A stretch of DNA of 64,000 nt from Burkholderiales bacterium (GTDB lineage: Bacteria; Pseudomonadota; Gammaproteobacteria; Burkholderiales; Burkholderiaceae_C). Below are positions 45,741 through 54,701 of this stretch, piece by piece. The notes under the pieces were generated by a model that saw only the letters and a list, made by a program, of their open reading frames with translations, was not told the origin of the DNA and ran no database searches. The stretch is from assembly GCA_016223165.1 (NCBI GenBank), contig JACRPO010000010.1:1-64000 (forward strand), given 5' to 3'. Position 1 is the first letter of the stretch. The number at the start of each line of letters is the position of its first letter. Made by a program: the position numbers and the translations under genes.

Positions 45741-46409
45741 ATGCGCGCCATGCGTCGCCTGAGCATTGCCGTTCGTGCGTTGTCGCGGTCGCGGTCGCGC
45801 CTGTCGCCGTGCACGTTGGGGCTGGCGCTGCTGGCGGCCACGGCGCTCGCGCACGCCGATGCCGGCCTCGTGCTGCAGGCCGGCATGCGCGCCGGCAGCG
45901 GCTTCGAGTCGGCCAACGGCGGCAACGAGGAGTTGCACCTGCGCAGCGGCCCCGCCGCCTCGCTCGCGCTCGAGTGGGGCTACGACGACCACCGGCTGTG
46001 GCAGGTGGTCGTCGCGCACCAGCGCACGCGCCTCGCGCTCGGCCCGGCGGCGTCGCCGGCCACCGCGCAGCAGATGCCGCTGCGCCTGACGCACCTGCAC
46101 ATCGGCGGCGTCAACTACTTCGACGGCCCCGTCGGTTCGGGGCCCTACGTCGTCGGCGGGCTCGGCCTCACCCAGCTCACGCCGCGCCTGCCGGGCACGA
46201 GCACGCGGACGCGGGCGTCGATGAACATCGGCATCGGGCACGAGTGGCCGCTTGCGAAGTCGCTTGCCGTGCGGCTGGAGCTGCGCGCGCACATCGTGGC
46301 CATCGGCAGCGACGGCGCCTTCTTCTGCTCGGGCGGCTGCACGGTGGCCATCCGCGCCGACACGCTGACGCAGGCCGAGGCGGCCGTGGCGTTGCGGCTC
46401 GGCTTCTGA
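45741..46409 (+). CDS. Probable outer-membrane beta-barrel protein
   Basis: 222 residues from ATG 45741 (or 45750). A basic N-terminus and hydrophobic stretch (CTLGLALLAATALAHADAGL) form a signal peptide cleaved after AHA. The mature part alternates polar and hydrophobic residues as strands: LEWGYDDHRLWQVVVAHQRT, LTHLHIGGVNYFDGPVGSGP, YVVGGLGLTQLTPRLPGTST and ends with AAVALRLGF, the C-terminal aromatic of outer-membrane barrels. The size fits an eight-stranded OmpA/OmpW-type barrel. CSGGC near the end may be a disulphide loop. Ligand unknown. Confidence 0.72.
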   Translation: MRAMRRLSIAVRALSRSRSRLSPCTLGLALLAATALAHADAGLVLQAGMRAGSGFESANGGNEELHLRSGPAASLALEWGYDDHRLWQVVVAHQRTRLALGPAASPATAQQMPLRLTHLHIGGVNYFDGPVGSGPYVVGGLGLTQLTPRLPGTSTRTRASMNIGIGHEWPLAKSLAVRLELRAHIVAIGSDGAFFCSGGCTVAIRADTLTQAEAAVALRLGF

Positions 46410-46437
46410 AGCGCTGTCGTCTCCGTGCCGGAATCGG

Positions 46438-47973
46438 CTACGCCGCGCGGCGGGGTTGATCGTCGGTGCGTATGTCGGTAGGCGTGTCGGTGCGCATGTC
46501 GGTGGGCGTGTCGGAGGGCGTGTCGGTGCGCGTGTCCGTGCGCACTTCGGTCCCCGCTTCGGCCTGCCCTTCGGCCCGCACTTCGGCCCGGACTTCAGTT
46601 CGCACTTCAGTCCGCGCTTCAGTCCGCAAGATGAGCGGCGCCTTGCCGCTGGCACCGCGCGGCAACCCCTCGACCCAGCGGACCTCGATGGCCGGGCAGG
46701 ACGCGCCGCGGCCGGCGAGCAGCGCGGCGAGCTGGGCCTTCAGCAGTGCGCCGGCCTCGGCGTGCGTCGTGCCGGTGAGCAGCACCGCGAGCCGGCCATC
46801 GCCCTCCTGTCGCACCTGCCAGCCGGTGGCGGGCACGCGCTCCAGCAGCTCGTGGAAGAGGTTGGGGTGCAGCTCCACGCGCGCCGGGCCGCCGGCCCTG
46901 GCACCTGCGGCGGCAAAGGCCAGCGTCTCCTCGACCCGGCCCTCGATGCCCGCCAGCATCCTGAACGGCCGCCCGCAGGCGCAGCGCCCGGGCAGCTCGC
47001 GCACGCCGTCGCTGATCTCGTAGCGGATGAGCGGTTGCGTGCGCCGGTCGAGCACCGTCAGCAGCAGCCGCGCGCCGGCCTCGCCGGGCGGCACGGCCCG
47101 GCCGCGCTCGTCGACCACTTCGACGATGGCGCGGTCTTCGAGCAGGTGCAGGTGTCCCTCGCGGCATTCGGTGGCGATGGGCGCGTACTCGGTGGCGCCG
47201 TAGGTGTCGAAGACGCGGATGCCCCATGCGGCGTGCACGCGCCGCCGCGTGGCTTGCGGCAACCGTTCGGCGCTGGTGCCGATGTGGCGCAGCCGGATGC
47301 GCAGCCGCCCGGCCAGCTGCTCCTCGGCCAGCTGCAGCAGCACCGAGGGGTACACCGCCAGCGCCTGCGGCTGCCAGGCATTGAGCTTCTCGACGAGCTC
47401 GGCCAGCGGCGCGCCGGCATCGAGCCTGAGCGTGGGCAGCCAGCGCGAGGCGAGCGCGCTGCCGATGCGCGCCGAGTAGTGCCAGCCCGCGGCCGAGGCG
47501 ATGATCGCCGAGCGCGGCCGCGTCCACGGCGGCGGCGCCCCGGCCCAGGCGAGCGGCCGCGCGATGGCGGCGAGCGCCTGGGTCCACTCGCGCTCGTCGA
47601 AGACGAAGACGCCGCGTAGGCCGGTGGAGCCCGAGGTCGAGAGCACCGTGTAGCGGCCGAGGTACGGCTCGTCGGCCTGCGCTCCCGCGAGGTGCGCCTC
47701 GAGGTCGCCGAGGCACAGCCGCGGGTCGGTGACGACGCGGTCGAAGTCGGCCATCAGCATGGCCTTGGTGACGATGGGCAGCGCCTCGAGCGGCTGGCCT
47801 TCGAGCCCGCGGTGCAACTCGCCGTAGAACGCGCTGTGTTCGGCGGCGAAGCGGCGCAGTGCGGCCAGCCCCTGCTGCTGGTGCCGATGCAGCCGCTCGG
47901 CTGTCCAGGAACCGCTGCGCTCCTGGCGCCAGGCGGCCAGGCCGACGCGAAGGAGCAGATTCGAGTTGCCCAT
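46438..47973 (-). CDS. PaaK-like AMP-forming CoA ligase family protein with repeat tail
   Basis: 511 residues from ATG 47973. The adenylation core includes YTVLSTSGSTGLRGVFVFDE (P-loop), a long N-terminal helix region, IRVFDTYGATEYAPIATECR and a metal-like CACGRPF cluster, as in phenylacetate-CoA ligase and F390-synthetase relatives. The C-terminal domain has ATGWQVRQEGDGRLAVLLTG and ends its natural part with LPRGASGKAPLILR (Lys). The last 55 residues are a Thr/Glu/Arg/Asp repeat (46455-46628) unlike the family. The substrate acid is unknown. No operon partner. Confidence 0.85.
   Translation of the reverse strand: MGNSNLLLRVGLAAWRQERSGSWTAERLHRHQQQGLAALRRFAAEHSAFYGELHRGLEGQPLEALPIVTKAMLMADFDRVVTDPRLCLGDLEAHLAGAQADEPYLGRYTVLSTSGSTGLRGVFVFDEREWTQALAAIARPLAWAGAPPPWTRPRSAIIASAAGWHYSARIGSALASRWLPTLRLDAGAPLAELVEKLNAWQPQALAVYPSVLLQLAEEQLAGRLRIRLRHIGTSAERLPQATRRRVHAAWGIRVFDTYGATEYAPIATECREGHLHLLEDRAIVEVVDERGRAVPPGEAGARLLLTVLDRRTQPLIRYEISDGVRELPGRCACGRPFRMLAGIEGRVEETLAFAAAGARAGGPARVELHPNLFHELLERVPATGWQVRQEGDGRLAVLLTGTTHAEAGALLKAQLAALLAGRGASCPAIEVRWVEGLPRGASGKAPLILRTEARTEVRTEVRAEVRAEGQAEAGTEVRTDTRTDTPSDTPTDMRTDTPTDIRTDDQPRRAA
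46455..46628 (-). repeat. Degenerate tandem repeat coding an Arg-Thr-Glu/Asp tail
   Basis: Short imperfect units of about 9-12 bases (plus-strand type CGGTGCGCATGTCGGTGG and CGGTCCGCACTTCGGC-like) run for about 170 bases. On the minus strand they code for alternating T-E-V-R, T-D-T and R-A-E units at the end of the ligase. Expansion after the natural C-terminus is inferred. Confidence 0.8.
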
Positions 47974-48096
47974 GCCTGGGCCTACGGATGATCGGGCCAC
48001 GCGGATGCGGGAGCGGGCGTTGCGCGGCCTGCGCTTGTCGCGCAGCAGCGCCAGCAGCCCGCGCGGGAAGGCGGCGCGGCGGCGGCGACCGCGCGA

Positions 48097-48300
48097 TCAA
48101 GGCCTGATGACGAACGGCACCACGGCAAGCACGGCGCAGGCGGCGACCAGTGCGTAGACGTTGGAGAGGAGATAGGGGAGCACGATCAGCGCCGTGCCGC
48201 ACAGCGCCGGCACCGGCGCGCGTTGCCTCACGCCGTACAGGCAGTAGCCGGCACCCAGGGAGCCGAACACGACACTCCAGATCAGTGCGGACGCGGTCAC
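48097..48300 (-). CDS. Small hypothetical membrane protein
   Basis: 67 residues from GTG 48300. Two hydrophobic helices, SALIWSVVFGSLGAGYCLYG and GTALIVLPYLLSNVYALVAA, separated by the short loop VRQRAPVP. This is the general form of a small integral inner-membrane protein; I do not recognise a family. It lies between the ligase and tautomerase genes on the same strand. Confidence 0.65.
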   Translation of the reverse strand: MTASALIWSVVFGSLGAGYCLYGVRQRAPVPALCGTALIVLPYLLSNVYALVAACAVLAVVPFVIRP

Positions 48301-48345
48301 GGCCTGACGTGCGAGGCAAGGCGATCGCGGGGTCGCGACTCGACC

Positions 48346-48741
48346 CTAGACATCCACCGGATACCCGAGTTCGACATCACTCAGCGGCACGCCGCCGCGA
48401 ACCCCGAAGTTCGCCGCCGGCAGCTCGTGCAACCTGATGAGCACGCAGGGGGCGGGCACCCCGAATTGCGCAAGTCCCTCGACGAGCAGCCGAAACAGCC
48501 TGCGCTTGGCGTCGATCGACCGGCCCGGCAGGACGTAGATGCTGATGTTGGTCAGATATTCGGGTGCAGGGCAATCGAGGCGGCCGAGGAAGCGATGCGG
48601 CCGGTGCACGGTGAGCGTAACGTTGCGATGCGTCGGCGACACCCGGAAGGCTTGCACGATGCACGCGTGCACCATCTCGAGGATGGCGCACTCCTGCTCG
48701 GGCGTGTACTCGCGTCGGACCTCCACGACAGCGCTTGGCAT
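48346..48741 (-). CDS. Tautomerase-superfamily protein
   Basis: 131 residues from ATG 48741, so Pro is the second residue (MPSAVVEVRREYTPEQECAI), the N-terminal proline base of tautomerases after Met removal. The family halves are here fused in one chain: a first helix-strand unit and a second unit RHRFLGRLDCPAPEYLTNIS... with FRLLVEGLAQFGVPAPCVLI. The length fits the 4-oxalocrotonate-tautomerase-like / cis-CaaD type. Substrate unknown. The Pro-1 assignment depends on this start. Confidence 0.8.
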   Translation of the reverse strand: MPSAVVEVRREYTPEQECAILEMVHACIVQAFRVSPTHRNVTLTVHRPHRFLGRLDCPAPEYLTNISIYVLPGRSIDAKRRLFRLLVEGLAQFGVPAPCVLIRLHELPAANFGVRGGVPLSDVELGYPVDV

Positions 48742-48857
48742 AGGGCGGCGGTAGGCGTTGCTGCAACGCCCGGGATTGTGCTCGTAGGCGAAGGCGCGGA
48801 AGGCGTGCAGGGCCACGCGAGGCGGGCGGGCTCGCGCCGCCGGCGCGTCCTGGCCGG

Positions 48858-50348
48858 CTATGCGGGCAGCGAGGCCCTGTGCGAGGGCGTCGAGGGCGTC
48901 GAGGGCGTCGCCCCGCCAAGCCGCGGTGCGCCGCACGGCACAGCGCCGGGCAAGGTGAAGCAAAGCACGGCACCTGGTGCGTCCTGGGTCGGCGGCTCGG
49001 CCCAGACCCGGCCACCCAGCGCCTGCACCGCGCGCCGCACGATGCTCAGGCCGAGGCCATGCCCTTCGTAGAGCTCGCCGTGCGCGCGGTAGAAGGGCTC
49101 GAAGATGTGTTGCGCCTGCGCCGCCGACAGGCCCACGCCGTTGTCGCGCACGCACAGCGTGAGGTCGCTGCCTGCGCTCCGCCCTTCGATCTCGATGCGG
49201 GGCTGTGCGGCCCGGCGGGAGAACTTGACCGCATTGCCGATCAGGTTCACCAGCACCGGCCTGAGCAGCCGCGGGTCGGTGTTCACCTCCGGCAATTCGG
49301 CGCAATGCAGTGCCGGCCGGGGCCCGGGGGGCGCCCCGAGCATCACCTCGTCGAAGGCCGATTGCACGAGCTCGGCCGGGCAAAGCGGCTGCGGCCGCAG
49401 CGGCAGGTCGCCCAGGCGCGCCAGCTCGAGCATCGTGCCGACGAAGCGCGCCGACGCCTCGCACTGCGTGGCGATGGCCGGCAGCGCGCGCTGCGCCATC
49501 GACGCATCGCCGCGTGCCAACGCCTCGTTGGCCAGGCGGGCCAGGTTCGACATGCCGCCGAGCGGCCCGCGCAGGTCGTGCGAGACGCTGCGGTTGAACG
49601 ACTCCAGGCCCTGGATCAGCTCGCGCAGGTGGACGGTGCGCTCGTCCACGCGCGCCTCCAGGCGCGTGTTGGCCTCGCGCAGCTGCTCCTCGGCGGCGGC
49701 GCGGCGCAGCACCTCGGCATCGAGCGCGCGCTGGCGGCGCAGCAGGCTGATCACCAGCAACGCCAGGCCGAACAGCACCACGCACGCGCCGGCGAAGTAC
49801 TTGAGCTGCGTGGGCGGCAGCCCCGCGGCGAGCAGGATGTAGGGGGTGAGCGGCGGCACGAGCAGCACGATGCCCAGCAGCAGATGCCGGTCGCCCGGGT
49901 ACTGCACCGAGCGGCGGAACGCGAGCGCCGCGGCGCCGGCGTAGGGCAGCAGCACGCCGACGTGGAAGAGCCGCCGCGGCACTTCGGGTGTCAGCGCCAC
50001 CGCGATCAGCGTCAGCACCGAAGGCAAGAGGAACGGCGCCAGCCACCAGCGCCGCCGCCCGCGCGGCACGCCGAGGTAGCGGATCACCCCCAGCGAGATC
50101 AGCAGCGCGGCCAACCCGATCAGGCTGCTCCACACGCGCTGCTGGTCGGAGTCGATGTTCGGCCCGACGTAGGCGATGCGGTCCCCGTTCAGGTACCACA
50201 GCGCGGTGAGGGCGAACCCCAGCGCGAGCAGCGGCGTGCCTTCCTCGCGGCTGCGCCGCCAGGTCGCCGCGAACATCACCGCGAGCGCGGCGATCACGAC
50301 ACCCTCGAACTGCAGCACGCTCAGCAGCGGCGGAGGCGAGGCGTCCAT
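48858..50348 (-). CDS. Membrane sensor histidine kinase (multi-helix N-terminal domain)
   Basis: 496 residues from ATG 50348. About eight hydrophobic helices occupy residues 10-225 (LQFEGVVIAALAVMFAATWR, SLIGLAALLISLGVIRYLGV, LLGIVLLVPPLTPYILLAAG, AGACVVLFGLALLVISLLRR), followed by a coiled coil and HisKA: ESFNRSVSHDLRGPLGGMSN. The ATPase domain has VLVNLIGNAVKFSR, RDNGVGLSAAQ, IFEPFYRAH and GHGLGLSIVRR. No REC domain and no response regulator is adjacent, so it is an orphan kinase. A short TPSTPSTPS tail is at the C-terminus. Confidence 0.9.
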   Translation of the reverse strand: MDASPPPLLSVLQFEGVVIAALAVMFAATWRRSREEGTPLLALGFALTALWYLNGDRIAYVGPNIDSDQQRVWSSLIGLAALLISLGVIRYLGVPRGRRRWWLAPFLLPSVLTLIAVALTPEVPRRLFHVGVLLPYAGAAALAFRRSVQYPGDRHLLLGIVLLVPPLTPYILLAAGLPPTQLKYFAGACVVLFGLALLVISLLRRQRALDAEVLRRAAAEEQLREANTRLEARVDERTVHLRELIQGLESFNRSVSHDLRGPLGGMSNLARLANEALARGDASMAQRALPAIATQCEASARFVGTMLELARLGDLPLRPQPLCPAELVQSAFDEVMLGAPPGPRPALHCAELPEVNTDPRLLRPVLVNLIGNAVKFSRRAAQPRIEIEGRSAGSDLTLCVRDNGVGLSAAQAQHIFEPFYRAHGELYEGHGLGLSIVRRAVQALGGRVWAEPPTQDAPGAVLCFTLPGAVPCGAPRLGGATPSTPSTPSHRASLPA

Positions 50349-50506
50349 GCGGCCGATGCTAGGCGCGAACGCGGCCGCCGTGCAGCGGGAAAAGCAGGGT
50401 GTTTGGCCCGGATGTGACGGCGGTCTCGCCTGCGCTTGAGGGTCGTCAATCACGAACCCGCGTACGCCGCCGAGGATCTGCGGATCGTGGACCTGGAGAA
50501 GACGAC

Positions 50507-51250
50507 GTGACCCGATCTCCCGCGCGACAGCCCGCAAGAGCCCGGCTGGCGCCTCTCGTGCTTGCCGCCCTGGCGGGGATGGTGCCGCTGCCCGGCCGGG
50601 CGGCGGATGCCGTCACCGATGCCATCCAGGCGGCCTACGCCCCCTACCGGGCGGCACTGTTCCGCACCAACAGCAAGGCGCAGGCCGAGTCCGAGCAGGC
50701 CATCGCGGCGGCGCGCGGCCAGTGGCGAACACTCGCCGAGCGCCACGGCACCCGGCCCGGGGCACCGTACGACCGCGACGCGGCTTTCGCGGCGACGCTG
50801 AAGCAGGTGGACGAGGTGTACGCGCGCGCCGAAGCGCAGATCGGGGCGCGCCAGCTGCCCGAGGCGCACGAGACGCTGGAGAAGGCGCGCGACCTGCTCT
50901 CGGAGCTGCGCCGCCGCAACAACGTGGTGGTGTTCAGCGACCACATGAACGCCTATCACGAGCAGATGGAGCATGTGCTGATCGACGGCGCCAAGGCGCT
51001 GGCGCAGCCGGGCGGTCTGCTCGAGGTGGCCGCGCTCGCCGGCACGCTCGACTACCTGGCCCGCCGCCTGCGAAGCGAAGCGCCGGCGGCGCTCGCGCAG
51101 GACGGCGAGTTCAAGCCGCTGAGCGATGCGGTGCTGGCCTCGGTGGGCGCGCTGCGCTCGGCCATCGCGCGGCAGGACGAGGCGGCGGTGCGCGAGGCGA
51201 TCGGCAAGCTCAAGGCACCCTACAGCCGGCTCTTCCTCAAGTTCGGCTGA
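50507..51250 (+). CDS. Secreted helical hypothetical protein
   Basis: 247 residues from GTG 50507 (GGAG at 50494). Signal peptide: LAPLVLAALAGMVPLPGRAA, then a largely helical mature part: AIQAAYAPYRAALFRTNSKA, QLPEAHETLEKARDLLSELR, NVVVFSDHMNAYHEQMEHVL and a closing LKAPYSRLFLKFG. The helix-bundle pattern is reminiscent of small periplasmic cytochrome-like or metal-binding bundles but no CxxCH haem site is present. The His-rich DHMNAYHEQMEH might bind metal. Family not recognised. Confidence 0.65.
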   Translation: MTRSPARQPARARLAPLVLAALAGMVPLPGRAADAVTDAIQAAYAPYRAALFRTNSKAQAESEQAIAAARGQWRTLAERHGTRPGAPYDRDAAFAATLKQVDEVYARAEAQIGARQLPEAHETLEKARDLLSELRRRNNVVVFSDHMNAYHEQMEHVLIDGAKALAQPGGLLEVAALAGTLDYLARRLRSEAPAALAQDGEFKPLSDAVLASVGALRSAIARQDEAAVREAIGKLKAPYSRLFLKFG

Positions 51251-51263
51251 CCTTCCGCGGCCG

Positions 51264-52391
51264 CTATTGCGCCGGCGCCTTCTTCCATCCCAGCACGTTG
51301 AGGTGCAGGTTCTGGATGTAGAGCCGCTCGGCGGTTTCAGTGACGCCGGTGGTCTGCGGGTAGGACCCCGACGGGTCCTGCAGGTCGGCGAGTACCTTGC
51401 CGTCTTCGCTGAACGCCATCACGTGGCCATGGCGCCTGGGCAGGGGCCACAGTGCGCGCGGCAGGCGCAGCGTCAGCTCGCGCAGGAACGGCTTGCCCGC
51501 CATCGCATCGACATCCGGGCTGCGCGGGCCGGAGAAGGCGAGCCAGATGCGGCCTTCCCGCCCGCGCATCAGGTTGTCGGGGTAGCCGGGCAGGTTGTCG
51601 AAGAGCACGCTGGCCTGCGCCGAAGCACCGCCCTGGCTCACATCGAGGTCGTTGGCCGCGACGCCGAGCTTCCACACGCGGTACTTGCCGGTCTCGGCGA
51701 CGAAGAGGGTCTGCTCGTCACTGCTGAGCGCCACGCCGTTGGCGAAGCTGAAGCCTTTCGCGACGATGCGCGTGCGCCGGGTGGCCGGGTCGTACTCGAG
51801 GATGCGGCCGGTGCAGGCCTGCTCGATGATGTCGAGCACCGCAGCTTCGAACGTGCCGCCCCAGCGGGCGGGCGCGAAGCGGGCCGAGGCGTCGCTGAAG
51901 TAGATCTTGCCGCTCCTGGCGGCCACCACCACCGCGTCGGCATAGCGGATCGGGTCGCCATCCACGTTGTCGGTGAGCACGCTCACCTTGCGCTCGGGGC
52001 CGGTCGCGTCGACGGCGAGCAGGCCCTTCACCGCGTCGGCGGCGATCAGCCGGCCCGCACCATCGAAGTCGAAGCCGAGCACGCGGCCGCCGGTGTTGAC
52101 GAACACCTCCTGCGCGCTGCCGTCGGGGTTCATGCGCACGATGTTGCCGCTGGCCATGGCCGCGTAGAGCCTGCCGTCGGGCGCCAGCACGACATGCTCG
52201 GGCCCCGCCTCGGCGCCCAGCGGGATGAGCGTGAGCCCGGCCAGCCTGTCGTTGGGCGCGTGCGCGCCGGTATAGCCCGGCGCGGGCGGCGCCTGCCACG
52301 CCACGGCGCGGATCGGCACGGGCCACAGCGACAGGTACGCCGCGAGGGCGAGCACCCCGGCCAGCAGGGTCCAGGCGATGCGCTTGGTCAC
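51264..52391 (-). CDS. SMP-30/strictosidine-synthase-like beta-propeller protein
   Basis: 375 residues from GTG 52391, selected for a GAGGAGA site a few bases upstream. A single N-terminal membrane anchor (IAWTLLAGVLALAAYLSLWP) precedes a six-bladed propeller: AGPEHVVLAPDGRLYAAMAS, VLGFDFDGAGRLIAADAVKG, FSFANGVALSSDEQTLFVAE and DLQDPSGSYPQTTGVTETAE. Members are lactonases, strictosidine-synthase-like enzymes or APMAP-type arylesterases that coordinate Ca2+ centrally. Substrate is unknown. Its 3' end is 13 bases from the convergent secreted-protein gene. Confidence 0.85.
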   Translation of the reverse strand: MTKRIAWTLLAGVLALAAYLSLWPVPIRAVAWQAPPAPGYTGAHAPNDRLAGLTLIPLGAEAGPEHVVLAPDGRLYAAMASGNIVRMNPDGSAQEVFVNTGGRVLGFDFDGAGRLIAADAVKGLLAVDATGPERKVSVLTDNVDGDPIRYADAVVVAARSGKIYFSDASARFAPARWGGTFEAAVLDIIEQACTGRILEYDPATRRTRIVAKGFSFANGVALSSDEQTLFVAETGKYRVWKLGVAANDLDVSQGGASAQASVLFDNLPGYPDNLMRGREGRIWLAFSGPRSPDVDAMAGKPFLRELTLRLPRALWPLPRRHGHVMAFSEDGKVLADLQDPSGSYPQTTGVTETAERLYIQNLHLNVLGWKKAPAQ

Positions 52392-52499
52392 GCTTGTCTC
52401 CTCGTTCCTTGTTCTCTTCTCTGCGCCCTCGAGGTCGACCGGTGTCACTCCGCAGCCTCGCGCCTCGGCGCATCTCCCGGCGCAGACCGCAGCGCAGGC

Positions 52500-52898
52500 T
52501 CAGCGCATGTGCTCCATGCCCGGCGGCAACGGCACCCAGCGATGCATGCGCTCTTCGTAGACGGAGAAGAGCGGCGCCGGGAAGTCGGGGTCGGCAAAGG
52601 CGCCCACGGGGATGGCGATGCTGGCCTCGTCGTAGCCTTCGACCGCGTAGTACACCGTGGCGCCGCAGACAGGGCAGAAGTGGAAAGCGACCCGGCTGCC
52701 TTCGTCGCCGACCCGCACCCATGTCGTCGACTCGCCGCTGATCGTGACGCGGTCGCGCGGGAACCGGGCCTGCGCCCCGAAGACGCTACCGGTGCGCCGC
52801 TGGCACGCGAGGCAATGGCAGATCGAGACGCGCCCGGGCTCGCCCAGGGTGAGCACCGAGAGCTGGCCGCAGCTGCACGAGGCGGTTCGGGATTTCAT
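52500..52898 (-). CDS. GFA (glutathione-dependent formaldehyde-activating-like, CENP-V) domain protein
   Basis: 132 residues. The zinc ligands are arranged as in the family: SCSCGQLSVL, ISICHCLACQRRTGSVFG and FHFCPVCGATVYY. The family is named for the formaldehyde-glutathione condensing enzyme, but most members have unknown activity; the Zn2+ fold is the only safe assignment. A second, distinct GFA protein is at 60884-61300. Vanillate demethylation in this organism would release formaldehyde, but nothing here links the two loci. Confidence 0.87.
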   Translation of the reverse strand: MKSRTASCSCGQLSVLTLGEPGRVSICHCLACQRRTGSVFGAQARFPRDRVTISGESTTWVRVGDEGSRVAFHFCPVCGATVYYAVEGYDEASIAIPVGAFADPDFPAPLFSVYEERMHRWVPLPPGMEHMR

Positions 52899-52946
52899 GG
52901 GTGATGGACCTGGTTGAATGGCTTTGATTGCCGCCGCTACAAACGC

Positions 52947-53660
<714 letters not shown>

Positions 53661-53721
53661 GGCACGTCCTGTGAATGGCGCCGAGATTCGCGGCCGTGGC
53701 CGCAAAGGCAAGGACGGTGCA

Positions 53722-54426
53722 TCACCGCGCCGATTGTTTCTGCAGCTCGGCGCTCGCGAGCGAGTAGTCCACTCGATAGGTGGCGTGGGTCACGCCCGTG
53801 GCGCCCTGGCGCTCGAGTGGGCCGGCCCCGAGGCTCAGCGCGAGTTCGGCGACCGCCGCGCTGTCGTAGCCGGTGACGATGAGCGCCGAGTCGACCCCCG
53901 CATCGGCCGCGCCACGCATGCGCTGCTCGTGGGTCATGGCGGGCGTCGCCGCGCCTTCCAGCAGGTGGGCGCTGCCGAGGCCGGGGCGCGCGGGCAGGGC
54001 GGGGAGCACCTCCTGCAGCAGCCAGCGGTGCGGCGCCGCTTCAGCGCCGCGCGCCGGTGCCTTGAAGCGCAGCAGCGCGCCCGCGTGCCCCGTTCCGAAG
54101 CCGAAGCTTCCGAGCACCGCACAGAGGCCGCGGCGCATGCCGCGGTAGTGCGGCATGACGCGCGTGGTCCACGGCGTCGGGTTGTTCAGCCGCTGCAGGT
54201 AGGGCTCGGACGTGAGCGCGGCCAGGCTCGCCACCTCGTAGAGGACCATGTAGCGCGGCGTGCCCGGCCCTGGCCGCTCGGCCACCCAGCGCGTGCCGCG
54301 CAGGAAGCCGGGAATCGAGAGCCGCTCGGGCAGGTGCTCGTGCGTGTGCCAGCGGTCGTGCTCCGCCACCGCCTCTGCGGCGATGTCGAACGAGAGCAGC
54401 ATGGCGGCGGATCCGAGCAGCGGCAT
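53722..54426 (-). CDS. Hypothetical EthD/DUF-type ferredoxin-like protein
   Basis: 234 residues from ATG 54426. Two similar halves are suggested: MLLSFDIAAEAVAEHDRWHT...HEHLPERLSIPGFLRGTRWV and a second part with VLPALPARPGLGSAHLLEGA. The pattern 'F...AE.HDRWHTHEHLPE' with conserved His residues is seen in EthD-like or dimeric alpha-beta-barrel proteins. No active site can be named. The gene is 61 bases upstream of the NmrA-like gene and on the same strand. Confidence 0.65.
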   Translation of the reverse strand: MPLLGSAAMLLSFDIAAEAVAEHDRWHTHEHLPERLSIPGFLRGTRWVAERPGPGTPRYMVLYEVASLAALTSEPYLQRLNNPTPWTTRVMPHYRGMRRGLCAVLGSFGFGTGHAGALLRFKAPARGAEAAPHRWLLQEVLPALPARPGLGSAHLLEGAATPAMTHEQRMRGAADAGVDSALIVTGYDSAAVAELALSLGAGPLERQGATGVTHATYRVDYSLASAELQKQSAR

Positions 54427-54478
54427 GGGCGGGTACCGTGGGTGTGTGAACCTATGGTTGCCCTGGCCAACTACGACG

Positions 54479-54545
54479 CGCGCGTACACTTCGAAACCCG
54501 CGCGGCACGCGGCAACCCCAAGCGCGCGCTTTCCTTGTGGGGCGC
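54479..54545. repeat. Dispersed repeat copy A (about 67 bp)
   Basis: The stretch reads CGCGGCACGCGGCAACCCCA AGCGCGCGC-like at its core and matches 58428-58500 (CGCGCAGCGCGCGGCAACCC core) at about three quarters of positions. It truncates the GNAT reading frame at 54546. Family not recognised; two copies in the window. Confidence 0.75.
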
Positions 54546-54680
54546 GAGGTCGTAGCCGTACCGGCCTTGCGCGCTGAGCGGCTGGGGCCAGATGTCCGAC
54601 AGCTCGTACTGGTAAAGCTCCAGCATCTGCTCCAGCGCAGGGAAATCCTCGAGCTGGGCCTTGCGGCACTCCGGCGTCAT
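54546..54680 (-). pseudogene. GNAT acetyltransferase N-terminal fragment
   Basis: From ATG 54680 the first 45 residues, MTPECRKAQLEDFPALEQML then ELYQYELSDIWPQPLSAQGR and YGYDL, are the usual opening of a GNAT acetyltransferase. At 54546 the frame enters the dispersed repeat and ends within 25 residues. Normal GNATs have about 150 residues or more, so the gene has lost its cofactor-binding part and is a remnant. Confidence 0.75.
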
Positions 54681-54701
54681 TCGGGTGCCCCGAGCAGAAA
54701 A

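Noticed and set aside
50435..50509. Short plus-strand frame before the secreted helical protein (ends VDLEKTT)
   Set aside because: Protein-like look, but only about 25 residues, no start with a ribosome site and no family; could be a leader or chance.
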